Shown in pieces: positions 11,955 through 22,212 of a stretch of DNA of 64,000 bases (position 1 is the first letter of the stretch; every line of letters begins with the position of its first letter). A program made the position numbers and the translations under genes. The stretch is from Asparagopsis taxiformis (Eukaryota > Rhodophyta > Florideophyceae > Bonnemaisoniales > Bonnemaisoniaceae), in the NCBI GenBank assembly GCA_030407315.1, contig JALQPE010001717.1, forward strand, positions 110,686-174,685, read 5' to 3'. Below the pieces are notes generated by a model, which saw only the letters and a list, made by a program, of their open reading frames with translations, was not told the origin of the DNA and did no database searches.

Positions 11955-11972
11955 GCGTCTGGGCCGATAACC
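11955..11972 (-). other. Primer-binding site, initiator tRNA anticodon type
   Basis: Directly inside the 5' LTR, minus strand reads GGTTATCGGCCCAGACGC. With one mismatch this complements the anticodon arm of eukaryotic initiator tRNA-Met (GGGCCCATAACC). That indicates priming by an internal tRNA cut, as known for Drosophila copia, not by the tRNA 3' end. Confidence 0.75.
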
Positions 11973-12099
11973 TGTTGAGAAAGAGATTCGTCCTGCCGGA
12001 CGTTTACTTGATGGCGCGTCGTCGGCCATGTATATGTTCACGCTTGAGTCTACTGTGAATGTATTTAAATTAATTAAAGTATTAGAGAATTATTTGTCA
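11973..12099 (-). repeat. 5' LTR of copia element 1
   Basis: 127 bp, the partner of 7365-7491. Followed by the AGTTT target duplication at 12100-12104. Confidence 0.95.
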
Positions 12100-12104
12100 A
12101 GTTT

Positions 12105-15055
12105 CGATGGTCAGTATACACATGAGTGCATTTGTTTCCAAATAGAAGGTAATCAAGTCTCTTGAATACTTGATATATGGCATATCCTTCTTTCTCATAC
12201 GTGGACCAGTGAGTTTCACTGTCTTTAAAGGCTGCACTTAGAAATGCTAGTGGTTTGTGTTGCTGTGTTTCCACGGGTTTTTGTAATTCGTCATTATCAC
12301 ATTGAGTGACGACTGCAGCCCAGTGACTGTCTGATGCATCGGTGTATATGCATTTTGGTTTGTCCGGTTCTTGATGGACAAGTTTGACAGAATTCTTTAG
12401 GCTGTCTTGTAGTTGTGTGAATGCAATTTCATGCTGCTGCCCCCAAGACAGGCTAGAGAGTGGCATATTTGCAATAGATCGCCTCGTCCTCTTTCCAGCT
12501 TTTTTGTAGGCTTCTTCCAACACCTTTCGCAGATCACTGATGCGATTAGCGAAGTCTGGTATAGCTTGCGACATCCACTGTAAGCAGTGTATGTATTGTG
12601 ACAATTCCCCTGCCGTTTGCGGTTGGGATATTTCTTTAAGACCACTCAGATTATTGGGGTCAAAGTGCATTCCATCTTTGTCTATGATTCGGCCGCACCA
12701 CCTTACTGAAGTGGTGAATAAGGTCGATTTGGTTGCTGATACCTTGAGGTTCCTGTCCCTACATATGTGTAGAAACTTCTCCAGTACGTCCATGAGTCCT
12801 TGCTCATTCTTATGGTGAATTATAAAGTCATCCTGCCATGCTTTGACATTGTCTCGTATTTCAACAAAGCATTGCTCAACTCGTGATTGGAAGTTGCAAG
12901 CTGATTTCTTTGCACCTTGTGGGGTTCGTGTCGGTTTCCATATACCGTCGGGCGTGATAAAACTAAATGCATCCTGGCTGTCTGCATCTAGCGGTAATTG
13001 CCAGTATCCAGAACAGAAATCCAGAGATGCAAAACACTGACTGCCAACAAAGTCTGTGCATTCACTCTCGATGTGTGGCATCGGCCATCCAACTGGAATT
13101 GTGGCGGCGTTTACGGGTCTATAGTCGAAAGTAATACGAAATTTCTTCGACTTTGGTTTGGGTACAAGCAGCGGAGCTGCTGCCCAAGTAGCGTTCTTGT
13201 TTTCCATGATATATCCATATTCATGTGCACGTTTTAGAAATTTTTTCAAGTATTCTCTCTGTTCCGGGCTGTATCGGCGAACCTTGGTTATTACAGCATT
13301 TGTCTTCGGCTTGATGGCAACTTTCATTGGGTCTACTTTCGCTGGAGGGTCGTTTCCTAAGCGAATCCGGAAAACGTCTCGATAGTCATCGAGTATACTT
13401 CGCATTCGTGAGATACCTTTTGTGGTCATTCCGTTCGATTCTGATTTCTCAATCATAGTATCAAACGCGCTTCTCACATCTTCTTCCTTGTCTATTCCAA
13501 TCTCTAGAAAGATTGATTCGTCTTCGAAATTGTCTTCCATCTCTCCGTGATCTACATGATAAACTCCATGTTCAGATAGTAGTCGTGCAATGCTGCCGCT
13601 TGGAAAGACTTTCTTAGGCACCAATTGTTCTGCATCGACTTGTCCGCCAAATTTGTCACATGCAGCGGCCAGTATTAGACGGGCATCAATTCCCAATGCT
13701 TTGAGTAGATCCCGGCCAATTAGAGGGTCACTTGCATTACGAGTTGCAACGTACCATGGTACGTTCCTGATGGTAAGTGAAGATGCGTGTCTGACATTCA
13801 TTCGAATGTCTAGTACGGCTTTCCTGTCGCATTCGACAAATACCTTTTTTCCGTCAACGTCTTCACTGACGGCCATTTCAAATTTCATGTTTGAATGAAA
13901 TCGTTCCACTTTCATATGTGCTCCATTCTCTAATAGCTTAGTGAATAGGTCAGGAGGCATTAGGTTGATACAACTCCCGATGTCAGCACATGCCAACCTC
14001 TTCTCATCGTCGGCGAATACAGTTTCTATCATGTATTCATCCTCTTCCGGCGATTTCCTGATGTGTCGAGTCATTGGTTGTCTATTAGTGCTTGTATCCT
14101 TCCGTCTGCTTTCTCTCCATTCACGCATCATTCGTCCCTTGTCACTCTCTGGAGTGTTTTTGCAATTCCTTAAATAGTGACGCATTGAGCATGAAGGGTT
14201 AATGCATTTGGGAAGTTCCTTGGTTGCACGATCGTTGTTTCGACTTTCGCGTGCCGTTTTAGTTCGTTCTCGGATTGCACGATTATGTCTCGTGTCTGTG
14301 TTTTCTGGGTTGTTGTGTCTAGAGACACATTCTTGTCCTCGCTCTATAATTTCAGCTTGTTCTGCGACGTGGCGAAGAAATTCCTTCCATGACGTTTTTA
14401 GACTTGGAATATATTCGAAGTCATTCTGTATCTGCAGTCGCAACGCTCTGGGGTGTAGGCGTTGTGCAAACAGTTTGGTTGCCATGGTGGTATTCTGTGT
14501 CTTGAAAGTACCGTATCCAATGTCTTCAAGTTTTCTAGTGAAATCCACTGCGAGTTGGTATACTCTTGGTCTCGCACCTCTGATGTTCATGTTCATTCTG
14601 ACTGACATGACTGCTCTGTTGATGGCATTAGAGTCAACAGTCTTAGATAGTTGAGATACGGCCAGTGAATCGATACATTTCTTGATGTTGTCTTCCGTAA
14701 TGTATCGTAGATCAACTCCCGGAGCAATAGAGTCGAAAAATCCAAACTCGTGCATCGATGACAACACAGTAGGGTCAACTGATACACGGTAAGAAGCAGC
14801 AGTTATTGAATGCCCTTCTTTCTTCTTTTGAGCTATAAGCATTTCATATCGATCACGTTCGCGTACGAATTTCACTGCATCACATGGATCGACTGTGTCC
14901 AATATGGGGTGAGATATTGTCTCAAACATGGGTGGTGGACACAATTTGCTTTGCCCTGAATGATTGGTTCCACCTTCTGGTACCGTGTTCTGCATGATCC
15001 TATCCATCCGCTCAAAGAATCTTCCTGGACTTTCTCCGGCCGGCTTGAAAGACAT
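12105..15055 (-). pseudogene. Gypsy gag-protease-reverse transcriptase, 5' part of pol
   Basis: One frame from 15055 encodes gag, with a knuckle-like CINPSCSMRHYLRNC (spacing unlike standard CCHC), a protease with ADIGSCINLMPP, and a Ty3-type reverse transcriptase: RITFDYRPVNAATIP, SLDFCSGYWQLPLD, TPQGAKKSACNFQ. The catalytic motif is AWQDDFIIH, so WQDD replaces the usual YxDD. RNase H starts at CIYTDASDSHWAAV and is cut after VYTDHRN by the copia insertion; reading on into the copia LTR gives a false stop at 12074. The first Met lies only 5 bp from the 5' LTR, leaving no conventional tRNA primer site before the frame; translation may start at a later Met. Confidence 0.92.
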
Positions 15056-15060
15056 ATATC

Positions 15061-15491
15061 TGTAGACTGTCTCAGAGATATCCAGTCAAATCGTTGGGCG
15101 TTGATTGAATGTGGCAGCGATAATACCAGGTGAATGTAGACTGGTTATCACCAGCAGGTTTAATGTGTATACAAGTTATGGACTTGTATCTTGGCAAGTT
15201 ATCACTTGCTTCAGGTTGCAAGAGCTATTGCTCTCTCTCTGATGAGATTGTTCTCCTCCTTGTACATCCTTCAGCATTGTCTATCTAATATACTATTCTG
15301 TAGTCTAGCTGTTCATCCTTGTCGTGTGTTACTCTGTGGTTCACAGCTAATGTGAGCCATTAATGTATGAACGTGCTAATTTGTTCAATTCCTTAATTAT
15401 TTCAACGTTCATGTTATTGAACGTTTCAGCTTGAAGATAATGTCAGCTTGATTTTCAGCTGAGCTGTACCAAGACATTTCCACAGTGCTTG
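15061..15491 (-). repeat. 5' LTR of gypsy element, main fragment (431 bp)
   Basis: Matches 5096-5526 with about three substitutions. It is interrupted at 15491 by the copia-type element; the remaining 19 bp are at 22194-22212, making 450 bp in total. Confidence 0.95.
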
Positions 15492-16116
15492 TGATGTGGG
15501 ATTCTGAATTGTTTCTTTTGAGGGCTGTTTGTCAGAAAGTGTTAGACACGTTTCTTATGATTCGGTTGCAGGCAGTGACGCACTGCGGTTAATTATTCTC
15601 CCTTGGGAGTGATGGGTGCCTCCTTGAAGGCGGTGGGTTGCCTCCTTGAAGGCGGTGGGTTGCCTCCTTGAAGGCGGTGGGTTGCCTCCTTGAAGGCGGT
15701 GGGTTGCCTCTTTGAAGGCGGTGGGTTGCTTCCTTGGAAGCAGGAGTGTTTCTCCCTTGGGAGAGTTAGAGGTTTTCTCTAATATTCGCCTTGGCGATTG
15801 GTGTGGTTTGGTTGATGTTTTCTTGTTGTTAATTGTCTTGCTTTAGTTGCTGGAGGATGTTCTACACCTACCACTTAAATACTGAACTCGAAATTATCTC
15901 TAGATGCTTCCCTTTTGGGTTGCGAGCTCGCTGGCTTCCGCAATGGATCTATCTCTAGGGTTATCACTGTCTTGCGCTGTGTCGTACTTCGAAGGAGACA
16001 GCCACGTGGAGATTTTAGTGTCTCCTTCACACTGTCTTGGAGTTGACATGTTGTCATGGCTCTGTAAGCAGACAGTTGCGCAGTGAGTGTCGCACTGATC
16101 ACTTTTTCCACCAACA
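15492..16116 (-). repeat. 3' LTR of copia-type element 2 (625 bp)
   Basis: It starts TGATGTGGGATTC and ends CCACCAACA on plus. Contains a 22-bp tandem repeat at about 15618-15730, and the last 80 codons or so of pol read into it. Confidence 0.95.
15618..15730. repeat. 22-bp minisatellite in LTR, five units
   Basis: Units of CCTCCTTGAAGGCGGTGGGT plus TG: four identical and one with CTTT for CCTT. The partner LTR has one unit fewer. Each unit contains the small inverted motif CCTTGAAGG. Confidence 0.9.
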
Positions 16117-19100
16117 CATGCCCCTTTGGAAGACCGAACTGCGCTGGATCTCGTTGTAAATTGCTGGCGTGCAACTGGTTTTCTATCACATACTGGATGA
16201 TGGGGTGTGATATGCGATGAGTGCGTAATAGATTTTGCAGCGCCGAATTGTGTCCGATTTTGGTGAGGGCGTCGGCTGGGTTATCAGCGGAATCTATGAG
16301 AGCAATGTTAGAGATGACGTGATCGTTGTAGGCTTCTCGGGCGGCGGCTATGTCAACCAATAACCGTTTTTCTGTTGTATACTTTTCGCGAGTTAGCACG
16401 TCAAAGAGTGATTTTGAGTCCGTCAACATTATTATAGGGATTTTCATTCCTGTCATGAGTTCAATGTCATGTCTCAGGATGAATCCAGCGTCGAATCCCG
16501 CCGAAAATGCCAGTGTTTCTCCAGCCATACTTGAGCGTACAATACGTTTGCTCTTAATAGAGGCGTAATGTAGAATGCTGCACTTGTTAGAGGCATCAGA
16601 CAAAATGATAATATATCCAAGTTGAGAGCGATTATCCGTGCGATTGTTGAAGCTTGAGTCTGTATAAATCAGTATTCTAAGCGTCTCCATGTCGAGCTTA
16701 GGATAATTCAGGGAGATCTCTTGAGTTTTCTGAAGGTGTTTGATAATTTTGTTCGCTTCGCGAATTGATTCCTGGCCAAAGTTTCTTTCCGTCACTTGGG
16801 TCAGCATTGAAACAGCGCACGCGATGTCCGGACGCGTGTTGGTTACCCATGCTAGCTTGTGTCGCATAGAGCGAAAAGTAGCGAAGTTGGTGTCTGACGT
16901 CAGTAGTTTTAGTCGGCCGATATAGTCACGTTGTGTCATGGTTCGCAACAGACTGTCAGAAGTGCTGCATTGTATGCCGGTAAATGTGAAGTCCTTTTGG
17001 CCATTCAGCCTTATGTCAAAGTTTTCTTGCATCAATTTCTGTAGTTTCGGTTTGTCAGAGGGGAGTGATGCTTGGAGGATGTCATCAACATATGCACCTG
17101 ACATTGAGATTAGCCGATTGGCTGCTTTGCGGAAGAAGAATGAGAAATCCCCAGCTAGTTGTTTCATGCGGAGTTCATTAAGGTGGAACTTGGTAATCGT
17201 TTCGTGCCAATAGTCACCAGAATCGGTGAGTCCGTAAAGGGGTAGTATAACTTGCAGTAGTTCGTTTTGTGCCAAATTGAGGATGTTGGGTCGGGTAAAG
17301 ACTTTTCGCTGTAATTTCGCGCCAGCCTGAAGGTACGCTTGGGTGACGTCTGATGACCAGATGTCGAATCCCATTATAGTGGCAAGTGCCATCAAGACAC
17401 GAACGGATGAATGTCTGAGCGTAGTAGAGTTGTGGACTATCGTGTTCTTGTCACGATCCTTGTGTCCGCCTAGTACAAACCTCGCTTTGTACTTTGTTAT
17501 GCCATCGTTTTCCTTGATGGTTAATACGAATCTTGACGGGATAACGTTCAGATTATGTCCTTCTTTCTCCATGTCCTCTTTAAGTACAATCCGAAATGTG
17601 CCTTTCTCAATTAATCCGAGGAGCTCGTTGCGTTTCGCATCATCGAACAGGTACTCACGTGGGTCTCCTGCGGGCAAGGTTTCAGTGTGCATGATATTCG
17701 ATTGCGGACGGGAGTGGTTTGTGTATCCAATGGATGCTGCAGTGTCATCTCTTCGGCCGATAGGTGCCGGCTTGACTTGTGCTATATTGAATGGTCTCGG
17801 CCCCCTTTGATCGCCGACGTGTATTCTTAGTTCTTTTCCATTCGCTTCTGCGACAAGGTGAGGTCCTGTAAAGGCCTTAATTCGCTCGCGGTAGACGTAC
17901 ACAAAGTCGCCTGGCATAATGTCGTAATTTGCGGAAGGTGGTGGCCGTCTTGATATGCCGACTCTTACTCTGTTTCGTGCAACTATCTTCTCGTGTTCGT
18001 TTCGTGCCACTATCATGGCGCGCATACGTTCCTTGTGTGATGGATAGTCACGGGGCGATATGGTTGGTAATCGAGGAAGGGCGCCGAAGACTAGTAGTGA
18101 CGGGACGAGTCCTTCCGGTCCGACGGTATCATTCATCGCCTTCACTGATATCGCGAGTAGTGTAGCGTCGTCGACGGATGGGAAGTCGGCTTGGACTTTG
18201 AGATAGATTGTTCGCAGTGTGTGGTGATATTTTTCACCTGCTCCCAATGAATTATGACTCTCTGTTCCTGTGTTGCGTAGTTCTATGTTCTGCACTTCGC
18301 ATGCGTACTTCCATTCTGCTGATACGAAGACTGATCCCTGGTCTGTCAACATGGATTCTGGGTATCCCACGTACATGGTAGACCAGTTCCTTAAGAAGGC
18401 GTTCCATACTGCTGAGACATTGACTTTGTCCAGCATACATGCAGCGCTGAAGCGGGTGGCGGCGTCCACCATATGTAGTACTGGTGTTTGTCTTCCATTT
18501 TTCGTTGGTAGGTACATGATGTCCAGCATTAGTTCTTGGTTAAAGCGCAATTTTTCGTCGTCACGAACGCGGAATGTGATCGGTCTGTTCGAGGATCTGA
18601 TGCATTGTTCGCAATTACTCGTAATTTCTTGCAGAATTTCCTTGGTATTCGGAGTCATATCTTCTGGTTTCGCTCGCTGAAGGAGGTTGTAAAGTTTCTG
18701 CACGCTTGGATGTAGTAAGTGTTGATGAAACCTCAATAGTTGTGCCTTGTTGAACATCACGCTTGATATCGGTTCCCAACATAGGTATCCGTGTCCACCG
18801 CGTCGTGTGACGGGCATTGTCCAGTCGTCATGTACGCATTGAAGTTCATTTCTTACGGAGAGGAATTGCAAACCGTTTTCATCCATGAAATTGATACCCA
18901 TCAGGAGTGGTATGTCTTCTCTGACAATATCGACATTCATGCGGAGTAACCCGTTTGGTGTGGTTATGAGAATGGGGATCTTCCCAAGTGAAGTTTTCAA
19001 AAGTGACGCAAATCGGAATTTGTTGTATGACGTTGATGGTTGATAGGGTATTCCATGTTCGTTGCAATAAGCAAGTGCCTGGGCTTCGCCGATGACTGAG

Positions 19101-19525
19101 CGTTGTGCGCCTGTGTCGATAAGCGCGCCTAGGAATTTCCCGTTGTCTTTCCTTCCGGTGTCGTGTCTCAATTTCCAAGTTGGCGTCGGGACGTGGTGTT
19201 CTAGATGTGTTTTTTGTTTTTCTGGGTGGTTGATAGAGCGCGAGATGAGTTTGAATTTTGGCTGTAGACTGAAATATTCATCGAATTGTGAATTCACCTT
19301 TGGTGGCGGTTTCGGAGGTGGTCGGCAAGTCTCCTGGTTTAGTTGTAAGCCGTTGTCGGGGAGTGTGGGTCTTTGTGAGGTGTTTGTCTTGACGGTTTCG
19401 TCGTCAATATGCGTGTTATCGCAGTTGTTTGTGGAGGAGGGGTCCTCACTTAAGCTCCCCCATCCTGAAAATGTTGTCGACTCCCAGAATCGGCTGCGAT
19501 TTGGTTGAATATATCTGTCGCGCAT
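15875..19525 (-). CDS. Copia-type element 2 pol polyprotein
   Basis: 1,216 codons from 19525 if the internal Met is used, but the frame overlaps gag by 76 bp and is offset by -1, so it is probably made as a gag-pol fusion by frameshifting. Protease: GALIDTGAQRSVIG (near residue 138). Integrase: zinc region HQHLLHPSVQKL ... CEQC, core Asp in LMLDIMYLPTKNG, Asp in MLTDQGSVFVSAEW, with a Glu in the region after ESHNSLGAGEKYHH. Reverse transcriptase (RVT_2 type): DVTQAYLQAG and the canonical SGAYVDDILQAS. RNase H: IYTDSSFNNRTDNRSQLGY and SADNPADALTK. The last 80 residues are encoded by the 3' LTR. The frame is intact throughout, so this copy could be active. Confidence 0.93.
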   Translation of the reverse strand: MRDRYIQPNRSRFWESTTFSGWGSLSEDPSSTNNCDNTHIDDETVKTNTSQRPTLPDNGLQLNQETCRPPPKPPPKVNSQFDEYFSLQPKFKLISRSINHPEKQKTHLEHHVPTPTWKLRHDTGRKDNGKFLGALIDTGAQRSVIGEAQALAYCNEHGIPYQPSTSYNKFRFASLLKTSLGKIPILITTPNGLLRMNVDIVREDIPLLMGINFMDENGLQFLSVRNELQCVHDDWTMPVTRRGGHGYLCWEPISSVMFNKAQLLRFHQHLLHPSVQKLYNLLQRAKPEDMTPNTKEILQEITSNCEQCIRSSNRPITFRVRDDEKLRFNQELMLDIMYLPTKNGRQTPVLHMVDAATRFSAACMLDKVNVSAVWNAFLRNWSTMYVGYPESMLTDQGSVFVSAEWKYACEVQNIELRNTGTESHNSLGAGEKYHHTLRTIYLKVQADFPSVDDATLLAISVKAMNDTVGPEGLVPSLLVFGALPRLPTISPRDYPSHKERMRAMIVARNEHEKIVARNRVRVGISRRPPPSANYDIMPGDFVYVYRERIKAFTGPHLVAEANGKELRIHVGDQRGPRPFNIAQVKPAPIGRRDDTAASIGYTNHSRPQSNIMHTETLPAGDPREYLFDDAKRNELLGLIEKGTFRIVLKEDMEKEGHNLNVIPSRFVLTIKENDGITKYKARFVLGGHKDRDKNTIVHNSTTLRHSSVRVLMALATIMGFDIWSSDVTQAYLQAGAKLQRKVFTRPNILNLAQNELLQVILPLYGLTDSGDYWHETITKFHLNELRMKQLAGDFSFFFRKAANRLISMSGAYVDDILQASLPSDKPKLQKLMQENFDIRLNGQKDFTFTGIQCSTSDSLLRTMTQRDYIGRLKLLTSDTNFATFRSMRHKLAWVTNTRPDIACAVSMLTQVTERNFGQESIREANKIIKHLQKTQEISLNYPKLDMETLRILIYTDSSFNNRTDNRSQLGYIIILSDASNKCSILHYASIKSKRIVRSSMAGETLAFSAGFDAGFILRHDIELMTGMKIPIIMLTDSKSLFDVLTREKYTTEKRLLVDIAAAREAYNDHVISNIALIDSADNPADALTKIGHNSALQNLLRTHRISHPIIQYVIENQLHASNLQRDPAQFGLPKGHVLVEKVISATLTAQLSAYRAMTTCQLQDSVKETLKSPRGCLLRSTTQRKTVITLEIDPLRKPASSQPKREASRDNFEFSI

Positions 19526-21459
19526 GCTTCCGCTTCTTCGTTGCTGTATAATACGTCGTTCATGAGTTCCACGTGACTATTTTGGCTTTCTTCTATGCGT
19601 GATTCGGGCGAACACATGGTGACATATTCGTGGTACTCGTCCTCGTGTTGTACAATTTCTCCGAGAACTTCAGCGAAGGCTGTGAGAGGCTGCAGGTCTG
19701 CTTTCTCGCTTAGGCGTGCTCGAACGACGTCGGCCAATGTCCGATCTCTGTTCTTGCATTCGTCTCGCCAATGGCCAAGCTCGCCGCAGTAGTGACAACG
19801 GGTGCGAGACTTCCGAGTTTCCATCTGCTCTGGAGTGCGCCGGTTGTTCCGGAAATTTTGCGAGCGGTTTTCGAGTCGGTTTCCACGTCGATGGAAAATC
19901 TTCTTGGCTTCCCCGCTTCTATTCCCATAGTGTTTTGAGTCATTCACGCCGTATGTTGACCCATAATGTATTGGAATTGCTGCAATCTGCTTGTTCTCCT
20001 CTGTGGTCTGTTCGTCATTAGCCGAACTGATAGCTGATTTCTCAACGTGTAAATTTGCGGCGGTGCAAAGCATTGTGTAGAAGCTCGAGTACGCGAGGTT
20101 GGGGTTAGCCGATCGGGTAGTTATTACGTTCGCTGCCCATGATTCGTATTTGACGATTCGCTCGAGAGTCAATATTTTGTACTCGTCGCTGCGACAGATC
20201 TGTCCACACTTCGGTAACGTTTCAGACAGCCGTTGATGGACGATTCGTAACGCTTCAATATCGTTGCATCCTTTTTCGCATCGGATGGCTTGCATGGTGA
20301 TGCTATTGACATAAGATTGGGCTTGGCTTTGATGATGCAAGGTATCGAATTGGCTTTTTAAGAGGCCAAATGTCTCCGTGAGAGTCATTCTCTTTCCTTG
20401 TATGTGCTCAAAGTAGAATCGCTTGGCGTCTCCGTCTAAGCAATGCCATAGGACGTCTGTAGCTTCATCTAGTGGTAGCTCTTGCTGAATGCAGGCCGCT
20501 TCGAATGTTTTTGACATCGTATAGAAGTCCGTTCCAGTGTCTGGTGCTCCGGTAAAGCATTTGTCCTTCACCATTAGCGCAACGCGACTTTTGTTGCTGG
20601 CTAAGTCATATGACTGTGATCTGGACTGCTCGACTTGTCTGCGTCCTTTCCAGTTTTTGGTATCCGTAGGGACATAAGTCTCATCGTCCGGTTCGCTTTC
20701 GCTTGGATATTGGTCACTATTGTCTCCATCCAGCGTTTCACGGGAGTTCTGTTTCCTCGATTGGGTTTGGGAATTATTCTTTCGGGGTTTCCTCTTCTCT
20801 GGTGTTTCGATGTTGGTCACTATATCTTCAGCATTGGGGAGGTTAGCTGGTGGTGATGACGAATCCTGTACGTCACTTTCATTAGCCGTGTGTTGGCGCG
20901 TTATAGGGCCCTTCATCGGTGATTTATTCGGTTCCTTCGTTCCGTTTGCTTCGTGGCTTGATTCCTCTCGGGCACGGGCGTTATCGATTGAGAACGCGTC
21001 TCCGTTTCGTTGCCGCTCAGATATTGCCTTCTGTCTGGCTGTAACATGCGCGTTTGCTTCTGTGCCTGCAGGAAATACCGTTTCTAGAACTGCAGTGACG
21101 ATTGGGTTGCCTTTGCCGCTGCGAACTTCTGCTCCGACCATTAATAGTACGTTGCGTAGGATGTAAAACAGCTTTTTTTCAGCTAAGACTGCTTCGTCTC
21201 CCAGTAAGTCAGCCGTGAGATCATTAAACAGTTCGTTCTTGCTGTATTCCGGTAGTGCATCTCCTTGTAGTATCTTTGTCATAACATATATGACGTAATC
21301 GACGACCTTTGAGTCCGGATCGATTAGTTCCAGTTCCTTAATACATGATTTCGCCATGGGGTGGTCACAAAGTTTTCCATCTTTGATCATGAGATATTTA
21401 GCCGCTCTGGTTCCCGGGGCAGGAGGGGCGTACGGTTTTGAACTCATTTTGGAATCCAA
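19450..21459 (-). CDS. Copia-type element 2 gag
   Basis: 669 residues starting MDSKMSSKPYAPPAPG; a second Met four residues on could also serve. The N-terminal 100 residues are helical with no clear family match. A long charged, low-complexity middle (about residues 150-290, rich in Ser, Glu, Asn, Arg) precedes a helical capsid-like region (VLWHCLDGDAKRFYFEHIQG, about residues 330-450). A classical CCHC knuckle, CHYCGELGHWRDEC, follows near residue 560 and would bind RNA. Gag ends 76 bp inside the pol frame. No canonical X-XXY-YYZ slip heptamer is obvious in the overlap. Confidence 0.88.
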   Translation of the reverse strand: MDSKMSSKPYAPPAPGTRAAKYLMIKDGKLCDHPMAKSCIKELELIDPDSKVVDYVIYVMTKILQGDALPEYSKNELFNDLTADLLGDEAVLAEKKLFYILRNVLLMVGAEVRSGKGNPIVTAVLETVFPAGTEANAHVTARQKAISERQRNGDAFSIDNARAREESSHEANGTKEPNKSPMKGPITRQHTANESDVQDSSSPPANLPNAEDIVTNIETPEKRKPRKNNSQTQSRKQNSRETLDGDNSDQYPSESEPDDETYVPTDTKNWKGRRQVEQSRSQSYDLASNKSRVALMVKDKCFTGAPDTGTDFYTMSKTFEAACIQQELPLDEATDVLWHCLDGDAKRFYFEHIQGKRMTLTETFGLLKSQFDTLHHQSQAQSYVNSITMQAIRCEKGCNDIEALRIVHQRLSETLPKCGQICRSDEYKILTLERIVKYESWAANVITTRSANPNLAYSSFYTMLCTAANLHVEKSAISSANDEQTTEENKQIAAIPIHYGSTYGVNDSKHYGNRSGEAKKIFHRRGNRLENRSQNFRNNRRTPEQMETRKSRTRCHYCGELGHWRDECKNRDRTLADVVRARLSEKADLQPLTAFAEVLGEIVQHEDEYHEYVTMCSPESRIEESQNSHVELMNDVLYSNEEAEACATDIFNQIAADSGSRQHFQDGGA

Positions 21460-21585
21460 GGCTTGAGGATATGCGTAGTTCGACAGAGTTGAATGCAGGG
21501 TTATATAACCACTTGTGTAGAGGTATTGGTTCAGGAAGTTGTTCGTTCCTTATCCAGTGAGTTTCCAGACCCACTTACTTCGAAG

Positions 21586-22188
21586 TGATGTGGGATTCTG
21601 AATTGTTTCTTTTGAGGGCTGTTTGTCAGAAAGTGTTAGACACGTTTCTTATGATTCGGTTGCAGGCAGTGACGCACTGCGGTTAATTATTCTCCCTTGG
21701 GAGTGATGGGTGCCTCCTTGAAGGCGGTGGGTTGCCTCCTTGAAGGCGGTGGGTTGCCTCCTTGAAGGCGGTGGGTTGCCTCTTTGAAGGCGGTGGGTTG
21801 CTTCCTTGGAAGCAGGAGTGTTTCTCCCTTGGGAGAGTTAGAGGTTTTCTCTAATATTCGCCTTGGCGATTGGTGTGGTTTGGTTGATGTTTTCTTGTTG
21901 TTAATTGTCTTGCTTTAGTTGCTGGAGGATGTTCTACACCTACCACTTAAATACTGAACTCGAAATTATCTCTAGATGCTTCCCTTTTGGGTTGCGAGCT
22001 CGCTGGCTTCCGCAATGGATCTATCTCTAGGGTTATCACTGTCTTGCGCTGTGTCGTACTTCGAAGGAGACAGCCACGTGGAGATTTTAGTGTCTCCTTC
22101 ACACTGTCTTGGAGTTGACATGTTGTCATGGCTCTGTAAGCAGACAGTTGCGCAGTGAGTGTCGCACTGATCACTTTTTCCATCAACA
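21586..22188 (-). repeat. 5' LTR of copia-type element 2 (603 bp)
   Basis: Starts TGATGTGGG and ends CCATCAACA on plus. It has four minisatellite units at about 21712-21800. A 79-codon open frame (22186-21947) is the LTR copy of the pol C-terminus and not a separate gene. Confidence 0.95.
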
Positions 22189-22193
22189 GCTTG

Positions 22194-22212
22194 AAGTGCT
22201 CGAATGTCTACA
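22194..22212 (-). repeat. Terminal 19 bp of gypsy 5' LTR
   Basis: AAGTGCTCGAATGTCTACA matches 5527-5545 and completes the split LTR. The GCCT target duplication of the gypsy element follows at 22213-22216. Confidence 0.92.

Larger units (their letters stand above)
7365..12099 (-). mobile_element. Ty1/copia element 1, inserted in gypsy RNase H
   Basis: A 4,735-bp element with 127-bp LTRs (7365-7491 and 11973-12099) that start TG and end CA on each strand. Target duplication is AGTTT (7360-7364 and 12100-12104), and the host RNase H frame is exactly restored when the element is removed. LTRs differ at about two positions. Domain order is gag, protease, integrase, reverse transcriptase, RNase H, as in copia. 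One frame break splits the polyprotein. Confidence 0.95.
15492..22188 (-). mobile_element. Copia-type element 2 (separate gag and pol), inserted in gypsy LTR
   Basis: A 6.7-kb element with LTRs 15492-16116 (625 bp) and 21586-22188 (603 bp). Target duplication is GCTTG (15487-15491 and 22189-22193). The 22-bp length difference is exactly one unit of an internal minisatellite; elsewhere the LTRs are almost identical. Pol order is protease, integrase, reverse transcriptase, RNase H (copia type), but gag and pol lie in different, overlapping frames. Confidence 0.95.
5096..22212 (-). mobile_element. Ty3/gypsy chromovirus carrying two nested copia insertions
   Basis: An LTR retrotransposon oriented on minus: 5' LTR at the right (22212 to 15061, interrupted), gag-pol between, 3' LTR at 5096-5545. 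Domain order is gag, protease, reverse transcriptase, RNase H, integrase, chromodomain, as in Ty3/gypsy chromoviruses. With both insertions removed it is about 5.7 kb. Target duplication is GCCT (5092-5095 and 22213-22216). The 450-bp LTRs differ at only about three positions by eye, so the element is young. A copia element sits in RNase H (7365-12099) and another in the 5' LTR (15492-22188). Confidence 0.93.

Noticed and set aside
21947..22186. Possible 79-codon gene
   Set aside because: It is the LTR copy of the pol C-terminus at 15875-16116, present because the LTR is duplicated.
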